A stretch of DNA of 48,623 nt. Source: Nitrospirota bacterium (GTDB lineage Bacteria; Nitrospirota; Nitrospiria; Nitrospirales; Nitrospiraceae). Positions 32,675 to 41,488 of the stretch are shown here, piece by piece. Position 1 is the stretch's first letter; each line of letters opens with the position of its first letter. Location: assembly GCA_028876065.1 (NCBI GenBank), contig JAGWTI010000014.1, forward strand, positions 1 to 48,623. The letters run 5' to 3'. The notes below the pieces were generated by a model, which saw only the letters and a program-made list of their open reading frames with translations, ran no database searches and was not told the DNA's origin. The position numbers and the translations under genes are program-made.

Positions 32675-35326
32675 ATGGTTGACCTGGACCAGCAGTATCG
32701 CCTCCTCTTCGATAAAAATCCCCAGCCCATGTGGGTCTTCGACATGGAGACGCTGAGGTTTCTCGCCGTGAACGATGCCACGGTGGCCCACTACGGCTAC
32801 TCCAGGGAGGAGTTCCTCGGCATGACGGTCAAGGATGTTCGTCCGCCGGAGGATGTTCCCGCGCTGCTGGAACACTTCTCCAACACTCCCGACGGGTTGG
32901 TCGAAGCGGGGGAGTGGCGGCATCGGAAAAAGGACGGCACGATCATCCATGTGGCGATCACGGCGAGTCGGCTGCCATTGGAAGGCCGGCGGGTGACCGT
33001 CGCTTCGATCCAGGACATCACCGAGCGCAAACGAGCCGAAGAGGTGTTGCGGTTCAGCACGCAGCAATTCACGAGCGCCTTCGAGCATGGCGCGATCGGC
33101 ATGGCGCTCGTGTCGCCGACCGGCCGCTTCCTCCAAGTGAACCGCTCCTTGTGCGACATCACGGGATACTCGGCGGAGGACCTGACGCGGAAGACGTTCC
33201 AGGACATCACGCACCCCGAGGACCTCGATCGCGATCTCGCGTATGTGCGGCAGATGTTGGCGGGAGAGATTCGCTCCTATCAGATGGAGAAGCGCTACCT
33301 GCATAAGGGAGGGGGCATCGTCTGGGTTCTGTTGAGCGTCTCGCTCGTGCGAGACGCCTTCGGACAGCCCGTCCATTTTATCGCCCAGATTCAAGATATC
33401 ACCGGACGAATCCTGATGGAGGAAGCGCTACGGGAAACTCAAAACCGCTACCGGAACATCATCGAGGCCGCCTTTGATGCGATCGCGGTCCATGAAAACG
33501 GAGTGATACTCGAAGTCAACGAAGCCTATGCCAAGATGTTCGGCTATACGGTTCCCGAAGTCATCGGGAAACACGTGCTCGACTTTGTGACGCCCGAATC
33601 GCGACCGCTGGTCGTGGAAAGCGTCCACAAGGGCGTGAACGTTCCGTATGAGGCGGTGAAAGTCCGGAAGGACGGCACCCGCATCGTGTGCGAGGTCGTC
33701 GCCCGGGCCTACACCTATAAAGGCCGAAACGTCCGTCTGGCCGCCATCCGCGATATCACCGCCCGCAAAAAGTCGGAGGAGGAGGCGGGGCATGTGCAGG
33801 CGCTGCTGGGCTCCATCGTCGAGCATAGTCCCAACATGTTTTTCGTCAAGGACGCCAAGGACCTCCGCTTCGTCCTGTTCAACAAGGCGGGCGAGGACTT
33901 GCTGGGCTACCGGCGGGAGGAATTGATCGGCAAGAACGACTATGACTTCTTCCCCAAAGACGAAGCGGATTTCTTCACCGGTAAAGACCGCGAAACCCTG
34001 GCCCGCGGAGGCGTATTGGAGATTCCGGAAGAGCCCATCCAGACCAAGTACAAAGGCTTGCGGTACTTGCGCACGTTGAAGGTTCCGATCTTGGATCGGG
34101 AGGGGCGTCCGCAATATCTGTTGGGCATGTCGGAAGACATCACCGACCGCAAACACCTGGAAGAGCAATTGCGCCAGTCGCAAAAGATGGAAGCGATCGG
34201 GCAGCTTGCCGGGGGGGTGGCCCACGACTTCAACAATCTGCTCATGGCCATCCTCGGGTACAGCGATTTGGTGTTGGGCCGGATCGGCACGCACGATTCG
34301 GTGCGAAGCGATGTGGAAGAGATCAAGAAGTCCGGAGAGCGGGCCGCCTCCTTGACCCGCCAGTTGCTGGCCTTCGGTCGCCGCCAGTTTCTCCAGCCGA
34401 AGGTCATGGACTTGAACCTGGTTGTGGCGGATTTGGACCGCATGCTCCGTCGTTTGATCGGCGAGCACATCGAGCTGGTGACGCGCCTGGGGGACTCAGT
34501 GGGGTTGGTCAGGGTCGATCCGGGGCAGGTGCAGCAGGTTCTTATGAACTTGGTCCTCAATGCGCGGGATGCCATGCCTCAGGGCGGGCGATTGACGATC
34601 GAAACGTCCGGTCTTCCGTCGGACCAGATCGGACCGAATCGGCAGGGCGTCGTACGGCCCGGCTCGTATGCGATGCTGGCGGTCACCGATACGGGTTGCG
34701 GGATGGACGCCGAAACCCTGGCGCGCATCTTCGAGCCGTTCTACACGACCAAGGAGGTGGGGAAGGGGACGGGGTTGGGCCTGTCCACGGTCTATGGAAT
34801 AGTGATGCAAAGCGGCGGCTGTCTGGAGGTGCGCAGCGCACCCGGGCGCGGCACCAGGTTCATGGTCTATGTACCCTGCGTGGAATCGGAAGCCGAGGAT
34901 CGCCTGGGTGTGCAGGCGCCGGCGATGATGGCGGGCGAGGGCACGGTGCTGTTGGTGGAAGATGAGGCGATCGTGAGGGCCATGGTCAGATCGGTCCTCG
35001 AACAGCATGGCTATCGAGTTCTGGATGCCGGCGAAGGACAGGAGGCGATCCGACTGGCCGAGCAACACGCCGGGCCCATTCACCTGTTGCTCTCCGATAT
35101 CGCGATGCCCCACATGAGCGGGCCGGAGGTGGCGCACCGCCTTGTGTCTCTGCGGCCGGATATGAAGATCTTGTTCATGTCCGGCTATGCCGGAGAGGAG
35201 ATGTTGGCCCATGGACTGTCCGTCAAGGGAAGCGCATTTCTGCAGAAGCCGGTCACGCCCTCGGTGCTGCTCAGCAAGGTGCGGGAGATGCTCCTCGCTC
35301 CTCCCGTCGAACCCCGGCCGTCCTGA
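32675..35326 (+). CDS. PAS-domain hybrid histidine kinase (4 PAS, HisKA, HATPase, REC)
   Basis: This 883-residue soluble sensor has four successive PAS domains (about 1-120, 125-250, 258-375, 385-505), most ending in the DIT-R/ERK linker. HisKA follows with phospho-acceptor His517 in GGVAHDFNN, then an HATPase_c domain (NLVLNARDAM; DTGCGMDAE; GTGLGLSTVYG), and a C-terminal receiver with Asp808 in HLLLSDIAMP. No transmembrane segment and no DNA-binding output are present. It starts 91 bases after ureD on the same strand, so it may be co-expressed with urease, but its signal and partner are unknown. The ATG at 32675 gives the normal PAS start. Confidence 0.93.
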   Translation: MVDLDQQYRLLFDKNPQPMWVFDMETLRFLAVNDATVAHYGYSREEFLGMTVKDVRPPEDVPALLEHFSNTPDGLVEAGEWRHRKKDGTIIHVAITASRLPLEGRRVTVASIQDITERKRAEEVLRFSTQQFTSAFEHGAIGMALVSPTGRFLQVNRSLCDITGYSAEDLTRKTFQDITHPEDLDRDLAYVRQMLAGEIRSYQMEKRYLHKGGGIVWVLLSVSLVRDAFGQPVHFIAQIQDITGRILMEEALRETQNRYRNIIEAAFDAIAVHENGVILEVNEAYAKMFGYTVPEVIGKHVLDFVTPESRPLVVESVHKGVNVPYEAVKVRKDGTRIVCEVVARAYTYKGRNVRLAAIRDITARKKSEEEAGHVQALLGSIVEHSPNMFFVKDAKDLRFVLFNKAGEDLLGYRREELIGKNDYDFFPKDEADFFTGKDRETLARGGVLEIPEEPIQTKYKGLRYLRTLKVPILDREGRPQYLLGMSEDITDRKHLEEQLRQSQKMEAIGQLAGGVAHDFNNLLMAILGYSDLVLGRIGTHDSVRSDVEEIKKSGERAASLTRQLLAFGRRQFLQPKVMDLNLVVADLDRMLRRLIGEHIELVTRLGDSVGLVRVDPGQVQQVLMNLVLNARDAMPQGGRLTIETSGLPSDQIGPNRQGVVRPGSYAMLAVTDTGCGMDAETLARIFEPFYTTKEVGKGTGLGLSTVYGIVMQSGGCLEVRSAPGRGTRFMVYVPCVESEAEDRLGVQAPAMMAGEGTVLLVEDEAIVRAMVRSVLEQHGYRVLDAGEGQEAIRLAEQHAGPIHLLLSDIAMPHMSGPEVAHRLVSLRPDMKILFMSGYAGEEMLAHGLSVKGSAFLQKPVTPSVLLSKVREMLLAPPVEPRPS

Positions 35327-35365
35327 CCGGCTAGGGGGGCAGGGGGGCGAGTCGTTCCCTCTCTG

Positions 35366-35449
35366 TTACCAGATGTCCAGTCCCATCAGCACGATGCCGA
35401 CGACCAGCCAGCCCAGCAGCCCGACCGAAATGACCCGTTCCACGCTCAT
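35366..35449 (-). CDS. 27-residue hydrophobic peptide with strong Shine-Dalgarno
   Basis: MSVERVISVGLLGWLVVGIV continues as LMGLDIW and is almost entirely one transmembrane helix. GGCGAGGAG lies five bases before the ATG at 35449 on the minus strand, which supports translation. The frame stays open upstream to 35578, but that part is not membrane-like. It is a candidate single-helix microprotein. The 340-base gap between the kinase and miaB otherwise holds only the miaB terminator. Confidence 0.4.
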   Translation of the reverse strand: MSVERVISVGLLGWLVVGIVLMGLDIW

Positions 35450-35576
35450 GGGATCTCCTCGCCACAGCAGATAGCCGTCGTGTAACAGCAAACGCGATGC
35501 CAGCGTTCGAGCCCTGAGCGCGAACGACAACTCATTGGAATATTCACGGCTTAGGCTTGGCCCGACAACGGGCGTC

Positions 35577-35622
35577 AAAAAGACGGGCCGGCGGCGGGAA
35601 CAAAGTTTGTTCTTTGCCGGCC
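35577..35622 (-). terminator. intrinsic terminator of mtaB-miaB
   Basis: On the minus strand GGCCGGC (35622-35616) pairs with GCCGGCC (35592-35586), with an inner CAAAG/CTTTG stem, and the hairpin is followed by a run of five T (35581-35577). It lies about 45 bases after the miaB stop. Confidence 0.7.
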
Positions 35623-35668
35623 TGAGATTGGCTACGGGATATCCGCGAGGATGGCGCGGGGAGGTGGC

Positions 35669-37012
35669 TCAAATCTCGTAGCCGTAGAGGGTGGTGACGG
35701 AGGCGTGGGTGATGCGGATCTGTGCGAGGTCGCCGAGGCCGGCCTTGGCCCCGTGCTTGTCCCACACGACCGTGACGTTCTGGCCCGTGTGGCCCATCCA
35801 CTGGGTCGAAGATTTTTTCGCGTCGCCTTCGACGAGAACCTCGACGGCGGAGCCGACCAGGTCCCGGTTCTTCTGAAGCGCAATGGGTTTTTGCATGTCC
35901 ACCAGTCTGGTGACGCGGTCGGACTTGACTGCATCGGGAACATCGTCCGGATATTTTCGGCCCGCGATCGTGTTCTTCCGTTCGGAGTACACGAAGCCGA
36001 AGACCTGGTGGTAACCGACCTCCCGCACCGTCCGATAGGTGTCGAGGAACTCTTCCTCCGCCTCGCTGGGAAACCCGCAAATAATGTCCGTGGTCAAGGC
36101 GATGCGTTCGTTCCGGCGGCGGATCTCCTCCACCAGGGCCAGGTATTCCTTGCGGCTGTAGGTCCGGCCCATCAGATTCAGAATACGGTCGTTGCCTGAC
36201 TGCAGCGGCAGGTGAATGTGCTTGCAGATTTTCGGGTGGTCCGCGACGGCGTCCAGCAGGGCCGGGGGAAAGTCTTTCGGGTGGGGGGAGGTGAAGCGGA
36301 CCCTGGCGATCCCCGGCACGTCCGCGACGGCCGTGATCAGGCGTGCGAAGTCCCATCCGTCGTGCCGGTAGGAGTTGACGTTCTGTCCCAGGAGCGTGAC
36401 TTGCTTGTGGCCATGGGCGGCCAGATGTTCGGCTTCGCGGAGAATCCCCTCCGGATCGCGGGAACGTTCCCGCCCTCTGGTATAGGGCACCACGCAGAAC
36501 GTGCAGAAATTGTCGCAGCCCCGCATGATGGCGATCCAGGCGTTGAGGCCCTCGGCCCGTTGCGGCAAGATGTCTTCGTAGGTTTCGTATTCGGAGAGGT
36601 CGACGGCGAGGCCTTTCTCGGTCAAGCCCCGCTCCTGGGCTTGGATGGCCTGGGTGAGCAGGTCCGGCAGTTTGCGGTAGGCATCCGGTCCCACCAGCAC
36701 GTCCACGACGGAAGCTTGGTCCATCAATTCTTGTTTCAGGTTCTGCGCCATGCAGCCGAGCACGCCGACGACGAGGTTCCGCTGCTTCTTGATGGGCCTG
36801 AGCGCCGCCAGGTGTCCGTAGACTCTGTTGTGCGCGTTTTCGCGGATGGCGCAGGTGTTCATCAGGACCACGTCGGCGCGCTCCCGGTCGTCGGTGAAAG
36901 CGAAGCCTCTGGCTATGAGCAGTGAACGGACCAGTTCCGTGTCGTATTCGTTCATCTGGCAGCCGAAAGTCTCGATGTGGACTTGATACGCTGCCGTCCC
37001 GCCGGTGGTCAT
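35669..37012 (-). CDS. miaB: tRNA-2-methylthio-N6-dimethylallyladenosine synthase (MiaB)
   Basis: MiaB is a radical-SAM methylthiotransferase that adds a 2-methylthio group to i6A37 of tRNAs reading UNN codons. The 447-residue protein has the N-terminal UPF0004 domain with cluster cysteines (ETFGCQMNEYD, LMNTCAIREN, GCMAQ). The radical-SAM motif is GCDNFCTFCVVPYTRGRE (about 155-172), followed by HLPLQSGNDRIL and a C-terminal TRAM domain. The ATG at 37012 overlaps the mtaB stop by four bases, so the two paralogues are translationally coupled. Confidence 0.97.
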   Translation of the reverse strand: MTTGGTAAYQVHIETFGCQMNEYDTELVRSLLIARGFAFTDDRERADVVLMNTCAIRENAHNRVYGHLAALRPIKKQRNLVVGVLGCMAQNLKQELMDQASVVDVLVGPDAYRKLPDLLTQAIQAQERGLTEKGLAVDLSEYETYEDILPQRAEGLNAWIAIMRGCDNFCTFCVVPYTRGRERSRDPEGILREAEHLAAHGHKQVTLLGQNVNSYRHDGWDFARLITAVADVPGIARVRFTSPHPKDFPPALLDAVADHPKICKHIHLPLQSGNDRILNLMGRTYSRKEYLALVEEIRRRNERIALTTDIICGFPSEAEEEFLDTYRTVREVGYHQVFGFVYSERKNTIAGRKYPDDVPDAVKSDRVTRLVDMQKPIALQKNRDLVGSAVEVLVEGDAKKSSTQWMGHTGQNVTVVWDKHGAKAGLGDLAQIRITHASVTTLYGYEI

Positions 37013-38370
37013 GCCGGACCTCCGGATCCGCTCACGCGTCCCACGGCCAGCCCGTCCATCACGCCGGTGACGACGACCGGCTCGATCTGTTTTCTCAACG
37101 CCCGGTCGCTTCGCACGCCGACGCGCAGGTAATTGTCCGTCCAACCGGTCCAGAGCCCGTTGGATTCCTTGGCCTCGAACAGCACGGACAGCGTCCGGCC
37201 CGTGAACCGCTGATAAAACGCGAGCCGTTTGGCGCGCGAGAGCGAGGCCAGCGATTGGGCGCGGGCGCTCACGGTGGCCGGTGGGGCGGACTCATGGAGT
37301 TTGGCGGCGGCGGTTCCGGGCCGGGCGGAAAAGTGAAAGATGTGAAAGTACGCCAGCGGCAAGTCGGCGACCAGGCGGTAACTGTCGGCAAAGGCTCGGT
37401 CCGTTTCGCCGGGAAACCCGACCATGAGGTCGGTGCCGAGGCACAGGTCCGGGATGAGCGCCGAGGCCTTCCGCACGAACGAGCCGTACTCGTCGGCGCG
37501 GTACCGCCGATTCATGGCCCGCAGGATGCCGTCGTCGCCGCTCTGCAACGGGACGTGCAAATAGTGGCAGAGTTTCGGCGATGCAGCCATGTGGTCCAGC
37601 AGCGCCGACGGGATCGTGGTCGGTTCGATCGAGGAAATTCTGATCCGCGCCACCCCACCGATCTGCTCCAGCTCCTTGAGCACGTCCAGCAGGGACCGCC
37701 CGTCGTGCCGGTACCGACCGATGTTGACGCCGGTCACAATCAGTTCCCTATGCCCGCGCTCGACCAGCGCCTCCGCTTCACGGATGATGTCGGAGAATTG
37801 CCGGCTCCGTTCATGGCCTCGGGCAAAGGGAATGTTGCAGAACGAGCACATGAAGTTGCAGCCGTCCTGGATCTTCAGGTTGGCTCTCGTTGAGTCGTAG
37901 TCGCCGGCTCCATCCAGGACGAAATCGGTCCGTTCGATGGTTTTGGTGTGCAGCACCAGGGGCGCCGGCTGCTTCGCGAGCGCCGACGGTGCCGGCAGGT
38001 AATCGGGCAACTCCATCTTGTAGCGGCCGCCGACGATCAGATCGATGCCGGGGAGGCGGCGAAGTGCCTCGACGCCGGTTTGCGCGTAGCAGCCGGTGAC
38101 GGCCACAAACGCATGAGGGGAATGGCGCAAGGTCCGGCGAATCTGGTAACGGCAGTCTTTTTCCGCGTCCTCGGTCACGGAGCAGCTGTTCAGGACGAAG
38201 AGATCGGTCGGCTCGCCGCTGGCCACGAGTTGGTAGCCGTCCCGCTTCAGCCGATCCGCGAGCAGGGCGGTCTCCGCCTGGTTGAGCCGGCAGCCGAGCG
38301 TGTGCAGCGAGGCCCTGGGGCGGCCGTGCCGCGGTTCCTGGACTGGTCCGGGCTGTGTCTCGAGGGGCAT
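37009..38370 (-). CDS. mtaB: tRNA t6A37 methylthiotransferase (MtaB-like)
   Basis: MtaB adds a methylthio group to t6A37 in tRNAs reading ANN codons. The 453-residue protein parallels MiaB: cluster cysteines in LHTLGCRLNQAE, VLNSCSVTEDAEKDCRYQ and TGCYAQ; radical-SAM motif GCNFMCSFCNIPFARG; HVPLQSGDDGILRAMNR; and a C-terminal TRAM domain. LGCRLNQ and NSCSVT are the forms I associate with MtaB, as against GCQMN in MiaB. The frame is open to 38571, but the ATG at 38370 starts just before the domain. It lies upstream of and overlaps miaB. Confidence 0.93.
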   Translation of the reverse strand: MPLETQPGPVQEPRHGRPRASLHTLGCRLNQAETALLADRLKRDGYQLVASGEPTDLFVLNSCSVTEDAEKDCRYQIRRTLRHSPHAFVAVTGCYAQTGVEALRRLPGIDLIVGGRYKMELPDYLPAPSALAKQPAPLVLHTKTIERTDFVLDGAGDYDSTRANLKIQDGCNFMCSFCNIPFARGHERSRQFSDIIREAEALVERGHRELIVTGVNIGRYRHDGRSLLDVLKELEQIGGVARIRISSIEPTTIPSALLDHMAASPKLCHYLHVPLQSGDDGILRAMNRRYRADEYGSFVRKASALIPDLCLGTDLMVGFPGETDRAFADSYRLVADLPLAYFHIFHFSARPGTAAAKLHESAPPATVSARAQSLASLSRAKRLAFYQRFTGRTLSVLFEAKESNGLWTGWTDNYLRVGVRSDRALRKQIEPVVVTGVMDGLAVGRVSGSGGPA

Positions 38371-38457
38371 AGACTCGACATTATAGGGGACCGGAGCGAA
38401 GCGGGGCAAGGCGGTCTCTGTTCCGGCGACGGTCTGCGAGAGTGGCCCGGGCGAGCG

Positions 38458-38486
38458 TTGACAGGATCGGTTCGGCTGGGTACTAT
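38458..38486 (+). promoter_or_regulatory. sigma70-type promoter for the exported protein at 38537
   Basis: A perfect TTGACA (38458-38463) and TACTAT (38481-38486) are 17 bases apart, placing transcription start near 38493 and leaving a 44-base leader. Confidence 0.6.
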
Positions 38487-38536
38487 TTGCCAAGCGTTGC
38501 GGCACACGGATATCGCAGGCAACAAGAGGTGCGAGA

Positions 38537-38944
38537 ATGAATGGAATCAGGGCGTGGCTTGCCGTGGGCATCGTCGGGTTGGCTGTATGGTTTCCCTCGT
38601 CCGGTTGGTCGAAGGAGGTCCTGCCCGTCGAACCGGACGAGAATACCCGTGTGGATGAACTCTATGACCATGAAGCCCGTCTGTTCCTGATGCTCTATTC
38701 GCTGAAGGGGAACGGCGAGGTGGATTACATCACCGGCCGGTTGGTGCAGGAAAACACGCGGAGCCACTACGGCAACCCCGTGTATTACACCGAACCGCAT
38801 CCGCTGTTCTATTGGTGGAACCACACGATGTGGAACGACCCGGAGCAGGACGGGGTGAACGGCAACGAGAAAGTCTACCAGGAGAACATCGAATTCGACC
38901 GGTCACGCTTCAAACCCTGCCTCTTCAACGGGCAGCCTTGCTGA
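38537..38944 (+). CDS. small exported hypothetical protein
   Basis: The 135-residue product has a clear Sec signal peptide (AWLAVGIVGLAVWFPSSGWS, cleavage near residue 25). The mature part is rich in aromatics and Asn/Asp (YYTEPHPLFYWWNHTMWNDP, about 93-112), ending with two Cys (KPCLFNGQPC) that could form a disulfide. No family is recognised; the Trp/Tyr-rich centre suggests a compact periplasmic fold or ligand site. It has its own strong promoter and is divergent from mtaB. Confidence 0.75.
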   Translation: MNGIRAWLAVGIVGLAVWFPSSGWSKEVLPVEPDENTRVDELYDHEARLFLMLYSLKGNGEVDYITGRLVQENTRSHYGNPVYYTEPHPLFYWWNHTMWNDPEQDGVNGNEKVYQENIEFDRSRFKPCLFNGQPC

Positions 38945-39020
38945 CGTCCGCGTGGGATAAGGCGGAGAGGCCGTCCGTACCGGCCTCACCCTTTCATGGC
39001 AACCGGTCCGGCTCAACCAG

Positions 39021-40280
39021 GTGAGCCGGTTCTCCTTCCTTGAGACCTTCAGCAACCGCCGCCTCGGGGTCATGTTGCCGCTGGGGTTCGCGTCCGGCCT
39101 GCCCCTGGCCCTGACCGCCGGCACGCTCCAGGCCTGGCTGACCGTCGCCGGGGTGGACTTGCGCACGATCGGCCTCTTCACGCTCGTCGGCATCCCCTAC
39201 ACCGTCAAGTTTCTCTGGGCTCCGCTGATGGACCGCTTCACCTTGCCCTGGTTGGGACGGCGTCGCGGCTGGATGGTGGCGGCCCAAGCGGGGCTGATGG
39301 CTGGGCTGGTCGCCATGGCCTTGTTCGGGCCAGGCGCGCATGGGGGGGCGGCGGACACCTTCTGGTTGATCGGGACCCTGGCCTTGTTGGTGGCCTTCGC
39401 CTCCGCCTCCCAGGATATCGTGTGTGATGCCTACCGGACCGATGTGCTCAGGCCGCCGGAGCGGGGATTCGGCGCGGCCCTCTCGGTGACCGGCTACCGT
39501 CTGGCCATGTTGGTGTCCGGGGCCGGGGCCTTGATTCTCTCCGAACAGGTCGGCTGGAACGACACCTACCTGGTCATGGCGGCCGTGCTGCTGGTCGGCG
39601 TCGCGGCGACGTTCTTCAGCCCGGAACCGGAAGTGCCGGTGGTTGCGCCGCCGAACCTCGGGGAAGCCGTATGGGGGCCGATCAAGGAATTTTTCGAACG
39701 GTCCGCGGCGCCGTCGCTGCTCCTGTTGATCGTGCTCTACAAGATCGGGGACGCCTTTGCCGGCACGCTCACGACCGCATTCCTGATCCGTGGGGTCGGG
39801 TTCTCGCCCACGGAGGTGGGGATTGTGAACAAGGGCCTCGGGCTGGGCGCGACGATTGTCGGGGCCTTGGTCGGCGGGGCCTTGATGGCCAAGCTGGGCC
39901 TGTTCCGCTCGCTCTTGCTCTTCGGCTGTTTGCAGGCCTTCTCCAACCTGTCCTTCATGCTCTTGGCCTGGGTGGGGAAGAGCTATCCGGTGATGGTCTC
40001 GGCCATCGCCTTCGAGAACGTGGCCGGCGGGATGGGCACGGCCTCCTTTGTGGCGTTGCTCATGGCCCTGTGCGACCATCGCTACACGGCCACGCAGTTC
40101 GCCGCCCTGTCGGCCCTGGCCTCGTTGGGGCGTGTCTTCGTGGGGCCTCCGTCCGGCTATCTCGTGGAGTCGGTCGGGTGGGTGACGTTTTTCTTCCTGA
40201 CGTTCCTGGCGGCCCTCCCGGGCCTCTGGCTGGTCTGGAGGCAGAGAGCCAATCTGGCGCTGATCCAGGCGCACCGGTGA
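39021..40280 (+). CDS. MFS transporter, AmpG-like (muropeptide permease family)
   Basis: The 419-residue protein has about 12 membrane segments and the AmpG-type opening [20 protein letters not shown] followed by [20 protein letters not shown] between helices 2 and 3. [16 protein letters not shown] and [14 protein letters not shown] are also typical. AmpG imports anhydro-muropeptides for cell-wall recycling, but relatives may carry other substrates, so the substrate is left open. The start is a GTG at 39021 after CCAGGTGA; an inner ATG would remove the first helix. Confidence 0.87.
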   Translation: MSRFSFLETFSNRRLGVMLPLGFASGLPLALTAGTLQAWLTVAGVDLRTIGLFTLVGIPYTVKFLWAPLMDRFTLPWLGRRRGWMVAAQAGLMAGLVAMALFGPGAHGGAADTFWLIGTLALLVAFASASQDIVCDAYRTDVLRPPERGFGAALSVTGYRLAMLVSGAGALILSEQVGWNDTYLVMAAVLLVGVAATFFSPEPEVPVVAPPNLGEAVWGPIKEFFERSAAPSLLLLIVLYKIGDAFAGTLTTAFLIRGVGFSPTEVGIVNKGLGLGATIVGALVGGALMAKLGLFRSLLLFGCLQAFSNLSFMLLAWVGKSYPVMVSAIAFENVAGGMGTASFVALLMALCDHRYTATQFAALSALASLGRVFVGPPSGYLVESVGWVTFFFLTFLAALPGLWLVWRQRANLALIQAHR

Positions 40281-40295
40281 AGCGGGCGTGTCGCG

Positions 40296-40589
40296 TTACG
40301 GTTTCATCGGCCGTTGGAGAAACAGCACGAAGGCCATGAGCGTCGGCAAGGGGGCGAACAGAAACGGCGGCAGCCAGAGCCAGACGTTGTGCCCGCGCAC
40401 CCGCGCCTGGTCGATCATCCAGACGAAGACCCAGAGCACCAGCCCCGCATAGTTCAAGGTGATCCAGCGCGTCGTGTGCATTTTGAGCGTGCTGGTGCCG
40501 CCGGACTGGCCCTCGACGACGAACAGGATGAGCAGCAACCCGAACGCAGCCAGCAACCCGATCACAAGACGTTTGCTCCAGACGTACAT
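40296..40589 (-). CDS. small integral membrane protein, function unknown
   Basis: The 97-residue protein has three hydrophobic helices (about 8-26, 44-62, 70-90): LVIGLLAAFGLLLILFVV, ITLNYAGLVLWVFVWMI and LWLPPFLFAPLPTLMAFVLF. The loops are basic. The ATG at 40589 has a GGAGG upstream on the minus strand. It converges with the MFS gene 15 bases away. No known family is recognised. Confidence 0.7.
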   Translation of the reverse strand: MYVWSKRLVIGLLAAFGLLLILFVVEGQSGGTSTLKMHTTRWITLNYAGLVLWVFVWMIDQARVRGHNVWLWLPPFLFAPLPTLMAFVLFLQRPMKP

Positions 40590-40723
40590 GGCAACCTCCG
40601 GGCGGTGTGGGGCGACGACGTGCGCATGAGCGGCAAGTCGGACGGAAGATAGGCGAGCGCCGGGGGATTGTCAAACCGGCCCGATCCGGCGTCGTCGTAC
40701 TGGGCAGGGGTGGGGGAAGGGAC

Positions 40724-41095
40724 ATGAGCAACCGGAGCTTGGGCTTCATCGTGCTGCTGTTGGGCATCACGGTCGGACTGGTGTTGACCAACCCGACGAT
40801 GCAGGACTATGTCGCCTTCCTGGAGCAACGGCTGGTTCTGAAACTGGACCAGAACCGGCAAGGCAAGGCTGGTCTCGTGGGGGCTCTGTTGGCCGCCCAG
40901 GGGCGGGAGGTGATCGAGGCCGTGATTCGGCCGAACACGATGCGTCGCAGCTATGGACTGTACAGCCTCTTTGAAACCAGTCTCCTGGGCGAGCAGGTCC
41001 TCGTGCTCGGGGTCGGAGGCTTTTTCATCCCCTTGCGGGGCCTCGAGCAAGTCACAAAAAAAGTTGAGGGGCTCGGCCTGCCGCCGGCCCGATAG
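40724..41095 (+). CDS. DUF4359-like membrane-anchored protein
   Basis: The 123-residue product has one N-terminal hydrophobic helix (LGFIVLLLGITVGLVLTNP, about 6-24) followed by MQDYVAFLEQRL. This TNP-X-DY-X-F pattern resembles DUF4359 proteins, whose function is unknown. The rest is an amphipathic domain with a hydrophobic LGEQVLVLGVGGFFIPL near residue 95. The ATG at 40724 follows GGGGGAAGGGAC. It is the last gene before the long nrdJ regulatory region. Confidence 0.65.
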   Translation: MSNRSLGFIVLLLGITVGLVLTNPTMQDYVAFLEQRLVLKLDQNRQGKAGLVGALLAAQGREVIEAVIRPNTMRRSYGLYSLFETSLLGEQVLVLGVGGFFIPLRGLEQVTKKVEGLGLPPAR

Positions 41096-41221
41096 GGCTT
41101 CGCAAGGGTGCTTTTGGGCCATAAGATCTGTTGATAAACGAGTCGAAATCCACGCGTTGACCGCATAGGAAGCGGCGATTTTTCTATCCACAGCCTTTCC
41201 CTCAAAATCAACAGGTCCCCA

Positions 41222-41263
41222 CAACATTTAGTATTGACAAACGCTTGGCTTCGCCATATATTG
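41222..41263 (+). promoter_or_regulatory. nrdJ promoter with two candidate NrdR boxes
   Basis: TTGACA (41234-41239) and TATATT (41257-41262) are 17 bases apart. CAACATTTAG (41222-41231) and CCATATATTG (41254-41263) match the NrdR-box core CWATATATWG at 8/10 and 9/10. Their centres are 32 bp apart, about three helical turns, the known arrangement of paired NrdR boxes. The second box covers the -10 element, so NrdR bound there would block RNA polymerase when dATP is high. Confidence 0.65.
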
Positions 41264-41268
41264 CGGTC

Positions 41269-41387
41269 CGTCCGGTTTTTTGAGGGGGCACTGCATGTTG
41301 AATGAGGGCCTCAGATGACGCGATCTGAACCTCCCAGACTCCCCGATCGGCCGGACGAACAGACAAGAGCAGGGGTTTCCTGAACAG
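41269..41387 (+). ncRNA. candidate structured RNA leader of nrdJ
   Basis: From the predicted transcription start, CGTCCGG (41269-41275) pairs with CCGGACG (41351-41357) to enclose a multi-stem region. Within it GAGG/CCTC (41304-41307 with 41330-41333) supports a TCAGAT/ATCTGA hairpin (41311-41316 with 41323-41328, loop GACGCG). A terminator follows at once. I see no cobalamin-riboswitch B12 box. It could be a leader regulator or a small RNA of about 160 bases. Confidence 0.45.
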
Positions 41388-41427
41388 AAGCGAACACGGC
41401 GAACTCCCGGTGTTCGCTTTTCTTTTT
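41388..41427 (+). terminator. intrinsic terminator inside the nrdJ leader
   Basis: AAGCGAACAC (41388-41397) pairs perfectly with GTGTTCGCTT (41410-41419), followed by TTCTTTTT. It lies between the promoter and the nrdJ start, 62 bases before the GTG, so full-length transcripts must read through it. Confidence 0.8.
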
Positions 41428-41488
41428 GGCGCCCAGGGCAGGCAGAACCTGAGTTTGGGTCCCATAACCGGTTAGGGGAGGAGATATT

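Noticed and set aside
38945-39020. GAGGCCG/CGGCCTC hairpin after the exported protein as a terminator
   Set aside because: It is a seven-base stem without a following T-run; too weak to call.
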